DNA of 64,000 nucleotides. Origin: CALMZY01 sp052033915. Lineage in GTDB: Bacteria; Verrucomicrobiota; Kiritimatiellia; CAIQIC01; JAGNIJ01. The stretch spans positions 1 to 64,000 of the forward strand of contig JBPOJF010000017.1 of assembly GCA_052033915.1 (NCBI GenBank). The letters run 5' to 3'. Position numbers and translations under genes: made by a program. This document shows positions 17,288-26,884 of this stretch, piece by piece. Numbering within the stretch: the first letter of the stretch is position 1; each line of letters starts with the position of its first letter. A model generated the notes under the pieces. The model saw only the letters and a list, made by a program, of their open reading frames with translations. It was not told where the DNA came from and ran no database searches.

Positions 17288-18391
17288 TCAGGGGTAAAAC
17301 GCCCGCACGGCCTTGCACACGGCATCGGCTTCCTCGCGCGTCATCGCCGGGAACACGGGGAGGGAAAGCATGTGCTCGCAGGCATACTCCGCCACGGGGA
17401 ACGAGCCCTTGCCCTGCTTCAGGCGCGCGTACGCGGGCAGGACGTTCAGCGAGTACGGATAGTGCACGCCGGTCTCAATGTCGTTCTGCTTCAGGTGCTT
17501 CCGCAAGGCTTCGCGGTCCGGAACGACGATGCAGTACACGTGGTAAATCGGCTCGGTTTCCGGCACGGTCCGGGGCGTAACAACCTGCCGGATTCCCTTC
17601 AGCCCCTCCGCGTACCAGGCGGCGACCCGGCGCCGCTTCGCGTTCCACTCGTCCACATGCGGCAGACAGATCCTGAGAAGCGCCGCCTGGATGGCGTCCA
17701 GGCGGCTGTTGATCCCTTCGAATTCATGCAGGTACTTCGCCGTCCGGCCGTGGTTCGAAAACATCCGGATCTTCTTGAGGACCGCGGGGTCCTTCGCAAT
17801 CACCGCGCCGCCGTCGCCGAAACCGCCGAGGTTTTTGGACGGGAAGAAGCTGAATACGGCGGCGTCGCCGTAATGGCCGACACGCTGCCCCTTGTACCGC
17901 GCGCCCTGCGCCTGCGCGCAGTCCTCGATCACGATCAACCGGTGCTTCCGGGCAATCTCCAGGATCGCGTCGAGGTCGGCCGGCTGGCCGTATAGATGCA
18001 CCGGGATGATGGCCTTGGTGCGCGGCGTCACCTTCTTCTCGACTTCCGCCGGATCCAGATTGAAGAAGCCCTTTTCGATATCGCAGAAAACGACCTTCGC
18101 GCCGGTCAGGGTGATGGATTCCGCCGTGGCAATGGCCGTGTGGACCGTCGTGATGACCTCGTCGCCCGGGCCGATGTTGAACCCTTTCAGGGCGGCAAAC
18201 AGACCGCTTGTGGCGCAGGCCACGCCGCAGACCTCCGGCACGCCCTGCCACGCCGCCATCTCCTGCTCGAACCCCTTGACCTCCTCGCCGCCGATGTAGT
18301 GGCAGCCGTCGATGACCCGGCAGGCGGCTTCATGCAGAGCGGCCTTGATGGGCTCATGCTGTCTGCCCAGATCGAGAAACGGTACTTTCAT
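17288..18391 (-). CDS. DegT/DnrJ/EryC1 PLP-dependent sugar aminotransferase
   Basis: The 367-residue enzyme transfers an amino group to a nucleotide-linked keto sugar. PLP contacts are visible: Asp157 in VIEDCAQAQGA and the Schiff-base Lys186 in FSFFPSKNLGGFGDGG. The C-terminal substrate loop EPIYHVYCIVVPDR and GVHYPYSLN are typical. It starts at ATG 18391 (MKVPFLDLGRQ); upstream codons in the same frame are not protein-like. It is a second family member besides ArnB at 22982, and the sequence SKNLGG rather than HPIKNMT shows a different subfamily (QdtB/VioA-like). The substrate is unknown. Confidence 0.9.
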   Translation of the reverse strand: MKVPFLDLGRQHEPIKAALHEAACRVIDGCHYIGGEEVKGFEQEMAAWQGVPEVCGVACATSGLFAALKGFNIGPGDEVITTVHTAIATAESITLTGAKVVFCDIEKGFFNLDPAEVEKKVTPRTKAIIPVHLYGQPADLDAILEIARKHRLIVIEDCAQAQGARYKGQRVGHYGDAAVFSFFPSKNLGGFGDGGAVIAKDPAVLKKIRMFSNHGRTAKYLHEFEGINSRLDAIQAALLRICLPHVDEWNAKRRRVAAWYAEGLKGIRQVVTPRTVPETEPIYHVYCIVVPDREALRKHLKQNDIETGVHYPYSLNVLPAYARLKQGKGSFPVAEYACEHMLSLPVFPAMTREEADAVCKAVRAFYP

Positions 18392-18576
18392 GAAAACCTT
18401 TCTTCGAAATCCCGCCGCGGCCGGGACCCGAGGAATGCGCCATCCTTTCGGCCGCGGAAAAACCGGGCTAATTTGAGTTGTTCGCAGGCAAAGTTCAATG
18501 ATATTTTTCACCTCCTCGGGTGATAGCCGAACCGTTGCAACTGCCCGCGACAAGCCGGGTTAGAAAACACCAAATC

Positions 18577-20016
18577 ATGAAGCCCAGAACATTCTTATCG
18601 CTCACACTCCTCCTGCTGATCGCGCTCGTTCTCGGCTTGTTGGCCGTCCGGTTGGCTGCCCCGTCCGATTTGATGGACAAGGACCAGGAACGTCCGGCCT
18701 CGTACGTGCTCGACATCCTCCGGAACGGACACTGGATCTGCCAGACGGACTGGATGGGCTCCATCACCTCCAAACCGCCCCTCTACACGTGGCTTTCCGC
18801 CCTCTTCGCGCAGCCCTTCGACCGGTTCAACCGCTTCGCCCTGTACCTGCCGTCCGCGCTGTCCGTCCTGATCCTGACCCTCCTCATTCGCGCGATCGGC
18901 GAACGGCGGTTCGGTCCCATAGCCGGATTCCTCGCGGCATTGGCCTTTGTCCTTTCGCCCATCACGGCACGGCTCAGCGTGCTGGCGCGCACGGACAGCC
19001 TGTTCGCGCTGACCATCGCCCTGACGGCGTTCGCCGCGTTCCGCTCCTGGGAGAAGGGCGGACACTGGACCTGGTTCTGGCTGGCCGCCGCCGCGACGAC
19101 GCTCACCAAAGGACCGCTCGGCGTGCTGATCGGCGCGATGGGATTGCTGGCGGTTCTCTGGGAGAAACATCGCGGAACGCCCCTGCCCTTGCGGGGCTCA
19201 CACCGGGCCGGCCTGCCCGCCTTCTTCCTGATCACATTCGGCTGGTTCGGTCTGGCCGTCCTGGACATGGGAAAGCCGGTCGTGGACAAGATGATCCTCT
19301 CCGAACTCGTCTATCACGGCATCCGCGTCAACCACGACCGGTCTTTTGAATTCAACTACTTCAATTCGTCGATCTACTTTCTGCATCGCTTTCTGCCGTG
19401 GAGCGTCATCGCGTGCATCGGCCTGTGGCGCGTGTTCAAGCGCCCCGCCGCCGACCCGGCCGAACGCCGGTTCGAGCGGTTCCTGACCTGCTGGATCCTG
19501 GGCTCGCTGATCGTGTTCTCGCTCGCTCCGCACCAGCGCGGCGACCTCCTCTACCCGATCATCGCGCCGGCGGCGCTGCTCGCGGGCCGCGAAATCGCGC
19601 GCTGGCTGTCGCGCGTTTCGGAGGAACGGATTCTCGCCGTCGCGATCGCGTTCTCCGCGGTCGTGTTCGGAGTCTTCATGCACTACTACTGGATTTCCCG
19701 ACCCCGGGAACCTCTCTCGAATCAAAGCGAAGGAATGCGCCAACTGGCCGCGGACATCACGACGAAACTGGGCAAGAACCCGCCGCTGATTCACGTGGAC
19801 GACCCCTTCGCCCTGCAATTCTTCCTGAACACGATGAAGATCATGGTTGCCCCGGAGGAGGCGGCCCGACAACTGGAGGGGACTACCCCTGTTTATGTGG
19901 CGGTGTGCAACGTGACCAACCTCACCGCGCGCCTGGACGCGCCGGTGTACACCCTTGCCCGTTGGCCGCATCACGGCGAGGCCTTCGTGACCATTCTCGG
20001 AAATCGCCGGCCGTAG
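18577..20016 (+). CDS. ArnT-like polyprenyl-phosphate-linked sugar transferase (GT83/GT39)
   Basis: The 479-residue membrane protein has 10-12 hydrophobic segments and the ArnT/PMT topology with a first periplasmic loop containing DLMDKDQERPASYVLDILRN and WMGSITSKPPLYTWLSA (the acidic residue and KPPLY of the active-site loop). In ArnT this domain takes L-Ara4N from undecaprenyl phosphate and adds it to lipid A. This copy has DQERPASY where the second copy at 24240 has the canonical DEGRYAE, so the donor or acceptor may differ. The ATG 18577 start lacks a strong ribosome-binding site. It diverges from the DegT gene. Confidence 0.82.
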   Translation: MKPRTFLSLTLLLLIALVLGLLAVRLAAPSDLMDKDQERPASYVLDILRNGHWICQTDWMGSITSKPPLYTWLSALFAQPFDRFNRFALYLPSALSVLILTLLIRAIGERRFGPIAGFLAALAFVLSPITARLSVLARTDSLFALTIALTAFAAFRSWEKGGHWTWFWLAAAATTLTKGPLGVLIGAMGLLAVLWEKHRGTPLPLRGSHRAGLPAFFLITFGWFGLAVLDMGKPVVDKMILSELVYHGIRVNHDRSFEFNYFNSSIYFLHRFLPWSVIACIGLWRVFKRPAADPAERRFERFLTCWILGSLIVFSLAPHQRGDLLYPIIAPAALLAGREIARWLSRVSEERILAVAIAFSAVVFGVFMHYYWISRPREPLSNQSEGMRQLAADITTKLGKNPPLIHVDDPFALQFFLNTMKIMVAPEEAARQLEGTTPVYVAVCNVTNLTARLDAPVYTLARWPHHGEAFVTILGNRRP

Positions 20017-20043
20017 CCTCGCGCCTCGCGGCGCGGAGCGATT

Positions 20044-22029
20044 TCAGACGGAGGGCTCCACAAGCTCCTGCAGAAAGAAATCGAGCGTCCCGGCGACAGA
20101 GTCCTCCAGCTTGACCGTCGGCGTCCAGCCCAGTAGTTTCCGCGCTTTCCGGATGCTCGGACGCCGGTGGGTGACGTCCTGGTAGCCGCCGCTGCCGTAG
20201 TACTCGCCGCTTTCGATTTCGTGAAAACCGGCGAACGGCGGAAAGCGCTTCCTCATCGGATGCGCATCGAACTGCCGGACGAGCGTCTCGCCCAGTTCCC
20301 GGATACTGGCCTCGCCGTCCGGATTCCCGATGTTGAAGATCTCGCCGTCCGCCTTGTTGTCTTTGTCGGCGATGATGCGGAACAGGCATTCGACACCGTC
20401 TTTCACGTCCGTGAAACAGCGTTTCTGCCGACCGCCGTCCACAAGCTGGATCGGCGTGCCGTCCACGAGGTTGACGATCAGTTGGGTGATCGCGCGCGAA
20501 CTGCCGATCCGCGCGGAATCCAGGCTGTCCAGCCGCGGGCCAATCCAGTTGAACGGCCGGAACAAAGTGAATCTCAGGCCTTCCTCCTGTCCGTAAGCCC
20601 AGATAACGCGGTCGAGCAGTTGCTTGGATGTGGAATAAATCCATCGCTGCATCCGGATCGGCCCGACGATCAGGTTGGAATTGTCCTCATCGAACTCCTT
20701 GTCGTTGCACATGCCGTACACTTCGGATGTCGAGGGAAAGACGATCCGCTTCTTGTACTGCGCGCAGTAGCGGACGATGCGAAGGTTTTCCTCGAAGTCG
20801 AGCTTGAAGACCCGGAGCGGATTGCGAACGTATTCCTTCGGCGTCGCGATCGCCACGAGCGGGAGAATCACGTCGCACTTGCGGACGTGATACTCGATCC
20901 ATTCGCGGTGGATCGAAATATCGCCTTCGTTGAAATGGAAGCCCGGCCTCTTCAGCAGGCGCTGAATCTTGTCGTTCTGCAAATCCATGCCGTGCACTTC
21001 ATAGCCGCCGGCGGACAGCAGGCGCTCGCTCAGCGCGTTGCCGATGAATCCATTCACGCCGAGAATCAGGACGCGGGTCGGCCGGCGGATGGGGATCGAG
21101 GCGCGGCCGGATGCTCCCAGCTTCATCTTCTCCACCAGGCCCAGATCCCGGGCGACCTGTTCGCCGGACACCGCCACGCCCCCTTCGGGCTGCGCGAGGT
21201 CAACCCGCAGAGCGCACTCGCCGCACGCAACAACCAACGGCTTGACCGAAACAACCGTCCCCGCCGCCCGGCCCTTCCGGCCATCCAACACGCCGGCTGA
21301 CCAGATCAAGAGCTTCCGATCGCCGACCTGCGTGAACGCGCCGGGATACGGGCGACTGACCGCGCGGACCAGGTTCCGAATCTCCTTCGCGCTCTTCGTC
21401 CAGTCGATCAGGCCGTCAGCCGGCTTGCGCCCGCCGAAGTACGACGCTTGCGCGTTGTCCTGTTTGACGCGCTTCGCCCTGCCCTTCACGAGCGCCGGCA
21501 CCGCCTCGTCGAGGACGGTATGCGCGACAGCCACCATCTTCTTGAAAAGCGTGTACGCGGTGTCGTCGTCCGAGATCGGGACCTTCTGCCGGGCGACGAT
21601 GTCGCCGTCGTCGGGCCGCGGCGTCATGTAATGAAGCGTCACGCCGGTTTCCGTCTCGCCGTTCACGAGCGCCCAGTTCACCGGACAGCGGCCGCGGTAC
21701 TTCGGCAGGTACGAGCCATGAAGGTTCAGGCATCCCTGGGGCGGGATGTCCAGGACCGGCGGCTTGACCAGGTTCCGGTAGTAGAACGAAAAAAGAATGT
21801 CCGGCGCCAGGGCCTTGATCCGGGCAACCCAGATCGGGTGATTGATATCTTCGGGCGCGTACACGGGAATCCCGCGCATCGCCGCGAGTTCCGCGACGGA
21901 GCCGAACCACACGTTTTCGCGCGGATCGTCCTTGTGCGTGAAGACGGCGGCGATTTCAACGCCGTGCCGAAGCAGGGCTTCGATCCCGGCGCATCCCATA
22001 TCGTGGTAGGCAAGGACTACAGCTTTCAT
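20044..22029 (-). CDS. arnA: Bifunctional UDP-L-Ara4N formyltransferase / UDP-glucuronate decarboxylating dehydrogenase
   Basis: The 661-residue protein matches E. coli ArnA (660) in length and order. Formyltransferase domain (1-300): Asn102 and His104 in LNLHGSYLPKYRG and Asp140 in RPDDGDIV fall at the same positions as in E. coli. Dehydrogenase domain (315-661): GVNGFIG at 324-330, S435/E436 in PSTSEVYGM, Y465-x3-K469 and the HRRPSIRKAR segment carrying the key arginine. It makes UDP-Ara4O from UDP-glucuronate and formylates UDP-Ara4N using 10-formyl-THF. It overlaps arnC by ATGA (22026-22029) and forms an operon with arnB and arnC. Confidence 0.96.
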   Translation of the reverse strand: MKAVVLAYHDMGCAGIEALLRHGVEIAAVFTHKDDPRENVWFGSVAELAAMRGIPVYAPEDINHPIWVARIKALAPDILFSFYYRNLVKPPVLDIPPQGCLNLHGSYLPKYRGRCPVNWALVNGETETGVTLHYMTPRPDDGDIVARQKVPISDDDTAYTLFKKMVAVAHTVLDEAVPALVKGRAKRVKQDNAQASYFGGRKPADGLIDWTKSAKEIRNLVRAVSRPYPGAFTQVGDRKLLIWSAGVLDGRKGRAAGTVVSVKPLVVACGECALRVDLAQPEGGVAVSGEQVARDLGLVEKMKLGASGRASIPIRRPTRVLILGVNGFIGNALSERLLSAGGYEVHGMDLQNDKIQRLLKRPGFHFNEGDISIHREWIEYHVRKCDVILPLVAIATPKEYVRNPLRVFKLDFEENLRIVRYCAQYKKRIVFPSTSEVYGMCNDKEFDEDNSNLIVGPIRMQRWIYSTSKQLLDRVIWAYGQEEGLRFTLFRPFNWIGPRLDSLDSARIGSSRAITQLIVNLVDGTPIQLVDGGRQKRCFTDVKDGVECLFRIIADKDNKADGEIFNIGNPDGEASIRELGETLVRQFDAHPMRKRFPPFAGFHEIESGEYYGSGGYQDVTHRRPSIRKARKLLGWTPTVKLEDSVAGTLDFFLQELVEPSV

Positions 22030-22985
22030 GCGGGCGTCAGACGGCTCCTCCCTTTGACTTCATGAACGAGATAACGAGGCCGCGCGCGAACATCCTTGTA
22101 CACTCTTCCCAGGTACTCACCCAGCAGGCCCATGCCGATGAACTGCGCGCCGACAAACACAAACAGGATCGCAAACAGCGTGAAGACCCCCTGCGCCGCC
22201 CATTCCGCGCCATGGATCGCGCGCAGCAGCAGCAGGAACCCGCCGAAGCCGACGCCCACCAGCGCGATCAGCACGCCGACGAGCGTCAACAGGCGCAAGG
22301 GAAACGTCGTCATGCCGGTCAGCAGGTCGAACTGCAGATTGATGAGCTTCCAGAGGTCGTACTTCGACTCCCCGGCCTTCCGTTCGGCGTGGCGCACCTC
22401 GACCTCCGCCGTGCGGCGCGCGAACGAATTCGCCAGGACGGGGATGAATGTGCTGCGTTCCGTGCACTCCAGCATGGCCCGAACCACGCGGGCGCTGTAC
22501 GCGCGCAGCATACAGCCGTAGTCGTGCATTTTCACGCCGGTCACCTTCGCGGTCATCCGATTCGTGAGGTAGGACGAGAACCGGCGGAACAACGTGTCGC
22601 AACGCGGCACGCGAACACCGGCCACCACGTCGAATCCTTCGGCCATCTTCCCGAAAAGCTTTCCGATCTCCTCCGGCGGGTTCTGAAGATCGCCGTCGAG
22701 GGTGATCACCACATCCCCGGACGCGCGCTCGAATCCCGCGAACACCGCCGCATGCTGGCCGTAGTTGCGGTTCAGAAAGACGCCCAAGATCTCGCCGGGG
22801 TTCGCCTCGGCGGCCGCCGCGATGAGTTCGGGGGATCGGTCGTGGCTGCCGTCGCTCACCAGGATGATCTCGAAGGGAACGCCGACGGCGCGGCACGCCT
22901 TCAGGGTCCGGTCCAGCAACTCCGGGAGATTTGACTCCTCGTTGTAGATCGGAATGACGACCGAGAAATTCCGCGGCCGGCTCAC
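22026..22985 (-). CDS. arnC: Undecaprenyl-phosphate 4-deoxy-4-formamido-L-arabinose transferase
   Basis: The 319-residue GT2 has a GT-A domain with FSVVIPIYNEESNLPELL, ILVSDGSHDRS and ITLDGDLQNPPEEIGKL, the HAERKAGESKYDLWKLINLQ segment, two C-terminal membrane helices and GMGLLGEYLGRVYKDVR. This is the ArnC architecture: it moves formyl-Ara4N from UDP to undecaprenyl phosphate on the inner face of the inner membrane. It overlaps both arnB (22982-22985) and arnA (22026-22029) by four bases. Confidence 0.95.
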   Translation of the reverse strand: MSRPRNFSVVIPIYNEESNLPELLDRTLKACRAVGVPFEIILVSDGSHDRSPELIAAAAEANPGEILGVFLNRNYGQHAAVFAGFERASGDVVITLDGDLQNPPEEIGKLFGKMAEGFDVVAGVRVPRCDTLFRRFSSYLTNRMTAKVTGVKMHDYGCMLRAYSARVVRAMLECTERSTFIPVLANSFARRTAEVEVRHAERKAGESKYDLWKLINLQFDLLTGMTTFPLRLLTLVGVLIALVGVGFGGFLLLLRAIHGAEWAAQGVFTLFAILFVFVGAQFIGMGLLGEYLGRVYKDVRARPRYLVHEVKGRSRLTPA

Positions 22986-24157
22986 GGCGCCCTCCCCGTC
23001 CTGACCACATCCTGGACGGCCAGGACGACATCGCGAACGTCGTTCGCGGTCATGCCGGGGAACAACGGCAGCGACATGATCCGGTCCGAAGCCCGTTCCG
23101 TTTCCGGCAGAGAGCCCCGCGGAGTCCGGCCCTGCTTCGCGTAGTATTCGTGCAGGTGCACGGCGCGGAAATGAATGCCGACGCCGATGTTGCGCGCCTT
23201 CATCTGATCCACGAACTCGTCGCGCGTAAGCCCGATCTTGTCGATGTCCACCTGCACGATATACAGGTGATGCGTGTGCTTGTGCGGGTAGGTCGGACGG
23301 CCGATGGGACGGACCTCGTCGATCCCCTTGAACAATTCGTCGTAAATCGCGACCAGTTCCTTGCGCCGTTCATTGAACCGGTCCAGTTTCTCGAGCTGCG
23401 TCAGCCCGAGCGATGCCTGGATGTCCGTCAGGTTGTACTTGAAGCCGGGCTCCGTGACCTCCATCACCGCGCTGCCCTTGCGCGAGTATCGCTGCCACGC
23501 GTCCTTCGCCAGGCCGTGGAACTTCAGCCGGCGAACGCGGTCAACCAGTTCCGGGTCCTCGGAAACCACCATGCCCCCCTCGCCCGTGGTCATGTTCTTG
23601 ATCGGATGGAAGCTGAAGATGGACAAGCCGGTTTTTCCGACCCGCACGCCTTTGTATTCCGTGCCCGCGGCATGCGCCGCATCCTCGATCAGCACGAGGT
23701 TATGCTTCTTCGCAAGGTCGCGGATCGGGTCCATATCCGCCGGCGCGCCCGCGTAATGAACGGGAATTATCGCGCGCGTGCGCCGGCGGATCAACGGCGC
23801 GATCCGATCAGCCGTGATCATCAGGGTGGACGGATCGATATCCGCAAACACGGGCCGGGCGCCGCACAGTTCGATCATGTTCACCGTGGATACCCACGTC
23901 ATCGAGCCGGTAATCACCTCGTCGCCGGGCTTGAGGCCGAGCGCGAGAAGGACCAGATGCATCCCGGCCGTGGCGGATGTCAGGGCGCAGGCGTGCGGAG
24001 CGCCGACGTAGGCGGCAAACGCCTTCTCGAACGCGTCGCATTTCGGGCCCGTTGTGATCCAGCCGGATTTCAGAACCTCAACGACGCCATGGATATCTTT
24101 TTCGTCGATGCCGGGCAAAGAAAACGGCAGAAAGTTCTTCCGAGTGAATTTTTGCAA
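22982..24157 (-). CDS. arnB: UDP-4-amino-4-deoxy-L-arabinose aminotransferase (UDP-Ara4O aminotransferase)
   Basis: The 391-residue PLP enzyme converts UDP-Ara4O to UDP-Ara4N with glutamate. It shows the ArnB pattern FLPFSLPGIDEKDI, GSMTWVSTVN, Asp in LVLIEDAAHAAGTEYKG and Lys187 in FSFHPIKNMTTGEGG, and HFRAVHLHEYY. I start it at TTG 24157, with GGAG 8 bases before, because residues from there match the family; ATG 24241 would add 28 unrelated residues and overlap the divergent arnT gene's leader. It is first in the arnB-arnC-arnA operon. Confidence 0.95.
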   Translation of the reverse strand: MQKFTRKNFLPFSLPGIDEKDIHGVVEVLKSGWITTGPKCDAFEKAFAAYVGAPHACALTSATAGMHLVLLALGLKPGDEVITGSMTWVSTVNMIELCGARPVFADIDPSTLMITADRIAPLIRRRTRAIIPVHYAGAPADMDPIRDLAKKHNLVLIEDAAHAAGTEYKGVRVGKTGLSIFSFHPIKNMTTGEGGMVVSEDPELVDRVRRLKFHGLAKDAWQRYSRKGSAVMEVTEPGFKYNLTDIQASLGLTQLEKLDRFNERRKELVAIYDELFKGIDEVRPIGRPTYPHKHTHHLYIVQVDIDKIGLTRDEFVDQMKARNIGVGIHFRAVHLHEYYAKQGRTPRGSLPETERASDRIMSLPLFPGMTANDVRDVVLAVQDVVRTGRAP

Positions 24158-24239
24158 GTTGTTATCTCCAAAAAGTTTGAGAGCATTGTGGGCGGATTGC
24201 CCCGCCGTGGCAAGTTTGGAATTTGTAAGGAAGCTCTCC

Positions 24240-26003
24240 ATGAACGGCTTGCCCCGCCCAAAGCTTCCGACTACCCTCCCGCGTACTATGGCTGGATCGA
24301 GTGACTCCGGAACAACTTCTGAGCATGAAAACGGCGCGTGGCGGTGGATCCTGCTGATCCTGACCGCGGCGTTCCTCGTGCTTCTCTTCTACCGCGGGCT
24401 GCTGGATCCCGACGAAGGCCGCTACGCGGAAATCCCCCGCGAGATGGTGTCGAGCGGGAAATGGATGGAGATGCGCCTCTTCGGAGTCCGGTATTACGAG
24501 AAGCCTCCGCTCACCTACTGGATCACGGCGCTCCCCCTCCGGGTATTCGGCCCCCATGACTGGGCCGCCCGACTTCCCCTTTTTCCGGCCGGCCTCGCGC
24601 TGGCGGCTCTCGGATTCCTGATCGCCTCGCGCGGCTGGGGACGCGCCCGCGGACTTCCGGCAACGCTCATCGCGGTCACGATGTTCGGATTGTTTTTTGC
24701 GATGAGCATGCCCATCCCGGACAGTTACCTGACGCTGTGGTTTGCGGCCCTGTGTATCCTTCTGTTCTACGCATTCCGCCCGGATGCGGGCGCGCGCCGG
24801 CGCTGGGCCTGTCTTTTGGCCGCCGCCGTCTTTGCCTTCCTCGGCACCATGACCAAGGGCCTCATCGCGATCGTGCTTCCGGCCGGCGTTCTATTTCTCT
24901 GGCTGCTCTGGGAGCGCCGTTTGAAATCCCTCCGGACGCTTCCGGTGTTTGCCGCCGCCGCCCTGTACCTCGCGCTGATGGTTCCAACGGTATGGCGCCT
25001 GGAGAAATACAACCCCGGCTTCACACAGTATTTTTTCGTGGACGAACACCTGTCGCGATTCATAGGAACCCGCCGCGACCAGTTGCATGGCAAACCCCCC
25101 TGGTTTTTTCTGACGACCTTGCCGATCCTGTTGATCCCCTGGACCTTCTTCATCTTCCGAACCGTCCGCACCCTGGTCGTCCAGCGGGTGTTGAGCCGCG
25201 ATTCCGTATCCCGTTTCCTGCTCGTCTGGGCCGCGGTCGTGATCGTGTTCTTCAGCGCGAGCACCGGGAAGCTGATGTCCTACATCATGCCGTCGCTCCT
25301 GCCGCTCGGTCTTCTCGTGGGGCGCTGGGGGGTGGCCGAACCGCTCGACGGCAGCCGCACGGACCGCAGGCTGTGGATGCTCGGATTCCTTCCCCTGCCG
25401 CTCGTCAACATCCTTCTGCCGCTCATCTGGGCGCTGGGATGGCTGGGCTTCTTTCCCGAGGATCTTGCCGTCCCCGATCCCCTCAGCGCCGCGCCGCTTG
25501 CGCTGACGGCCGTTGCCGCGGTCATGCTGACTCTGAGGCGATCGACGACCGTCGCCGGCGCCGCAATGTTGGCCGCCTTGTTTTACATGGGCCTGGCTTT
25601 CCTGTTAAGCCCTCTCGCGGGAACGGACATGAACGCCCGGCTGTTCCGAAACTCCAAGCCCCTCTTCCAGGAACTCGCCGCGCGAATGGAGCCGGAGGAC
25701 CGCCTGGTCATGATGTACCGCTATAAGCCGTCGGCGGTGTTCTATACGCAACGGATTCCCGTTCTGCACGGCGTGGTCAACGAACTGTGTTACGGCATGG
25801 ACGCGGAGCCCGGCCGTCTGACGTATACAAAGACAAACGGAGAACTGACCGACCTGATGGCCGGAAGCACGGGCCGGTGGTATGGCGTCATGGCCGACGA
25901 GGATGCGGATCGTCTTCTGCGGGAGGGGCTCGGCACAAAAACGACCGTCCTGATATCCAGTTGCGAGATGAGGGTCCTCGAGTTTCCCGCGCCTCAGCCC
26001 TGA
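24240..26003 (+). CDS. arnT: Undecaprenyl-phosphate-Ara4N : lipid A transferase (ArnT-like)
   Basis: The 587-residue membrane glycosyltransferase has about 12-13 hydrophobic segments. The first periplasmic loop carries LLDPDEGRYAEIPREMVSSG, the ArnT acidic active-site motif, and YYEKPPLTYWITA. VDEHLSRFIGTRRDQLHGKPPWFF in the second loop is also typical of ArnT. It moves L-Ara4N from undecaprenyl phosphate to lipid A at the periplasmic face. ATG 24240 has AAGGAAG 8 bases upstream; ATG 24288 is an alternative. It diverges from arnB, and its last 10 bases overlap the 3' end of arnD on the other strand. Confidence 0.92.
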   Translation: MNGLPRPKLPTTLPRTMAGSSDSGTTSEHENGAWRWILLILTAAFLVLLFYRGLLDPDEGRYAEIPREMVSSGKWMEMRLFGVRYYEKPPLTYWITALPLRVFGPHDWAARLPLFPAGLALAALGFLIASRGWGRARGLPATLIAVTMFGLFFAMSMPIPDSYLTLWFAALCILLFYAFRPDAGARRRWACLLAAAVFAFLGTMTKGLIAIVLPAGVLFLWLLWERRLKSLRTLPVFAAAALYLALMVPTVWRLEKYNPGFTQYFFVDEHLSRFIGTRRDQLHGKPPWFFLTTLPILLIPWTFFIFRTVRTLVVQRVLSRDSVSRFLLVWAAVVIVFFSASTGKLMSYIMPSLLPLGLLVGRWGVAEPLDGSRTDRRLWMLGFLPLPLVNILLPLIWALGWLGFFPEDLAVPDPLSAAPLALTAVAAVMLTLRRSTTVAGAAMLAALFYMGLAFLLSPLAGTDMNARLFRNSKPLFQELAARMEPEDRLVMMYRYKPSAVFYTQRIPVLHGVVNELCYGMDAEPGRLTYTKTNGELTDLMAGSTGRWYGVMADEDADRLLREGLGTKTTVLISSCEMRVLEFPAPQP

Positions 26004-26872
26004 ACGGCGACCCAGCCTTCGCGTCCCGGAACCGTCCCCTTCTCCACGCGGGCGACGGGCATCGAATCCCGCGGCGGCAACAGGCTCCCCAGCGGAACGA
26101 AGCCGGCGCCCCGCGCCTTCGCGCGCCGGATGAAATCCTTGAAGAGTTCAAGGCACACCCGGCCCTCGACTTCCGCGTGAACCGTCAGCACGTTAAGGCC
26201 GTCCTCCTTCAACAGGCCCAGGATAAAGTCGTTATACGCCGCCGCGGTGACGCCATCCCGCCCCACGACCTCGTCATACGTCGGAAGCGTCACGGGCACC
26301 TGGGCCTGCCGCCCGGCACGGCCCTCGACGAGCGGGAGGAAGATGCCGCGGCCGCGGCAGTCGCTGTTGTAAAGGAACGGATACTTCTCCTTCTCCCGAA
26401 GAACGGCGTCGTCGCATTTCCACGACGGCGCGGCCGAGCACGCGACCGGACCGCCCAGGATGTCGGACAACGTTTCGTAGCCTCGTTTCAAGTGCTCGCG
26501 GATGAACCCGGCCTGCGCCCGACCGATCCGGGACTGCCAGGCGTGGTGATCCCACGCATGGAGTCCGGCCTCATGCCCGGCTCGAACCGCGTCCCGCATC
26601 ACGCCGCCCAGCTTCGCCATGCCCGGCCCGGGGCCGAACGTGCCGCAGAGAAGAATATCCCAGCCATAGAGCGACGCAGCCCGGCTACGGATCATCTTCA
26701 TGAAAAAATCCGGCTTCAGCAGACGCCGGAGATGCCGGCCCATGTTGTCCGGACCCACGGAAAAGAAGAAGGTGGCGCGAATCTGTTCTTCGGCAAACAG
26801 CTTCAGCAGGGAAGGCACGCCATCGCGCGTGCCCCGGAAGGTGTCCACATCCACTCTGAGTCCGATGTTCAT
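25994..26872 (-). CDS. arnD: 4-deoxy-4-formamido-L-arabinose-phosphoundecaprenol deformylase
   Basis: The 292-residue polysaccharide-deacetylase-fold protein removes the formyl group from undecaprenyl-phosphate-Ara4FN so that the sugar can be flipped and transferred. The ArnD beginning LRVDVDTFRGTRDGVP holds metal/catalytic Asp8 and Asp10; H105-AWD-H109 (motif 2) supplies metal ligands; WKCDD and VLTVHAEVEG complete the site. It lies 12 bases downstream of the LptF/LptG-type gene, so it is probably in that operon rather than with arnBCA. Confidence 0.94.
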   Translation of the reverse strand: MNIGLRVDVDTFRGTRDGVPSLLKLFAEEQIRATFFFSVGPDNMGRHLRRLLKPDFFMKMIRSRAASLYGWDILLCGTFGPGPGMAKLGGVMRDAVRAGHEAGLHAWDHHAWQSRIGRAQAGFIREHLKRGYETLSDILGGPVACSAAPSWKCDDAVLREKEKYPFLYNSDCRGRGIFLPLVEGRAGRQAQVPVTLPTYDEVVGRDGVTAAAYNDFILGLLKEDGLNVLTVHAEVEGRVCLELFKDFIRRAKARGAGFVPLGSLLPPRDSMPVARVEKGTVPGREGWVAVQG

Positions 26873-26884
26873 GCGGAAGGGACG

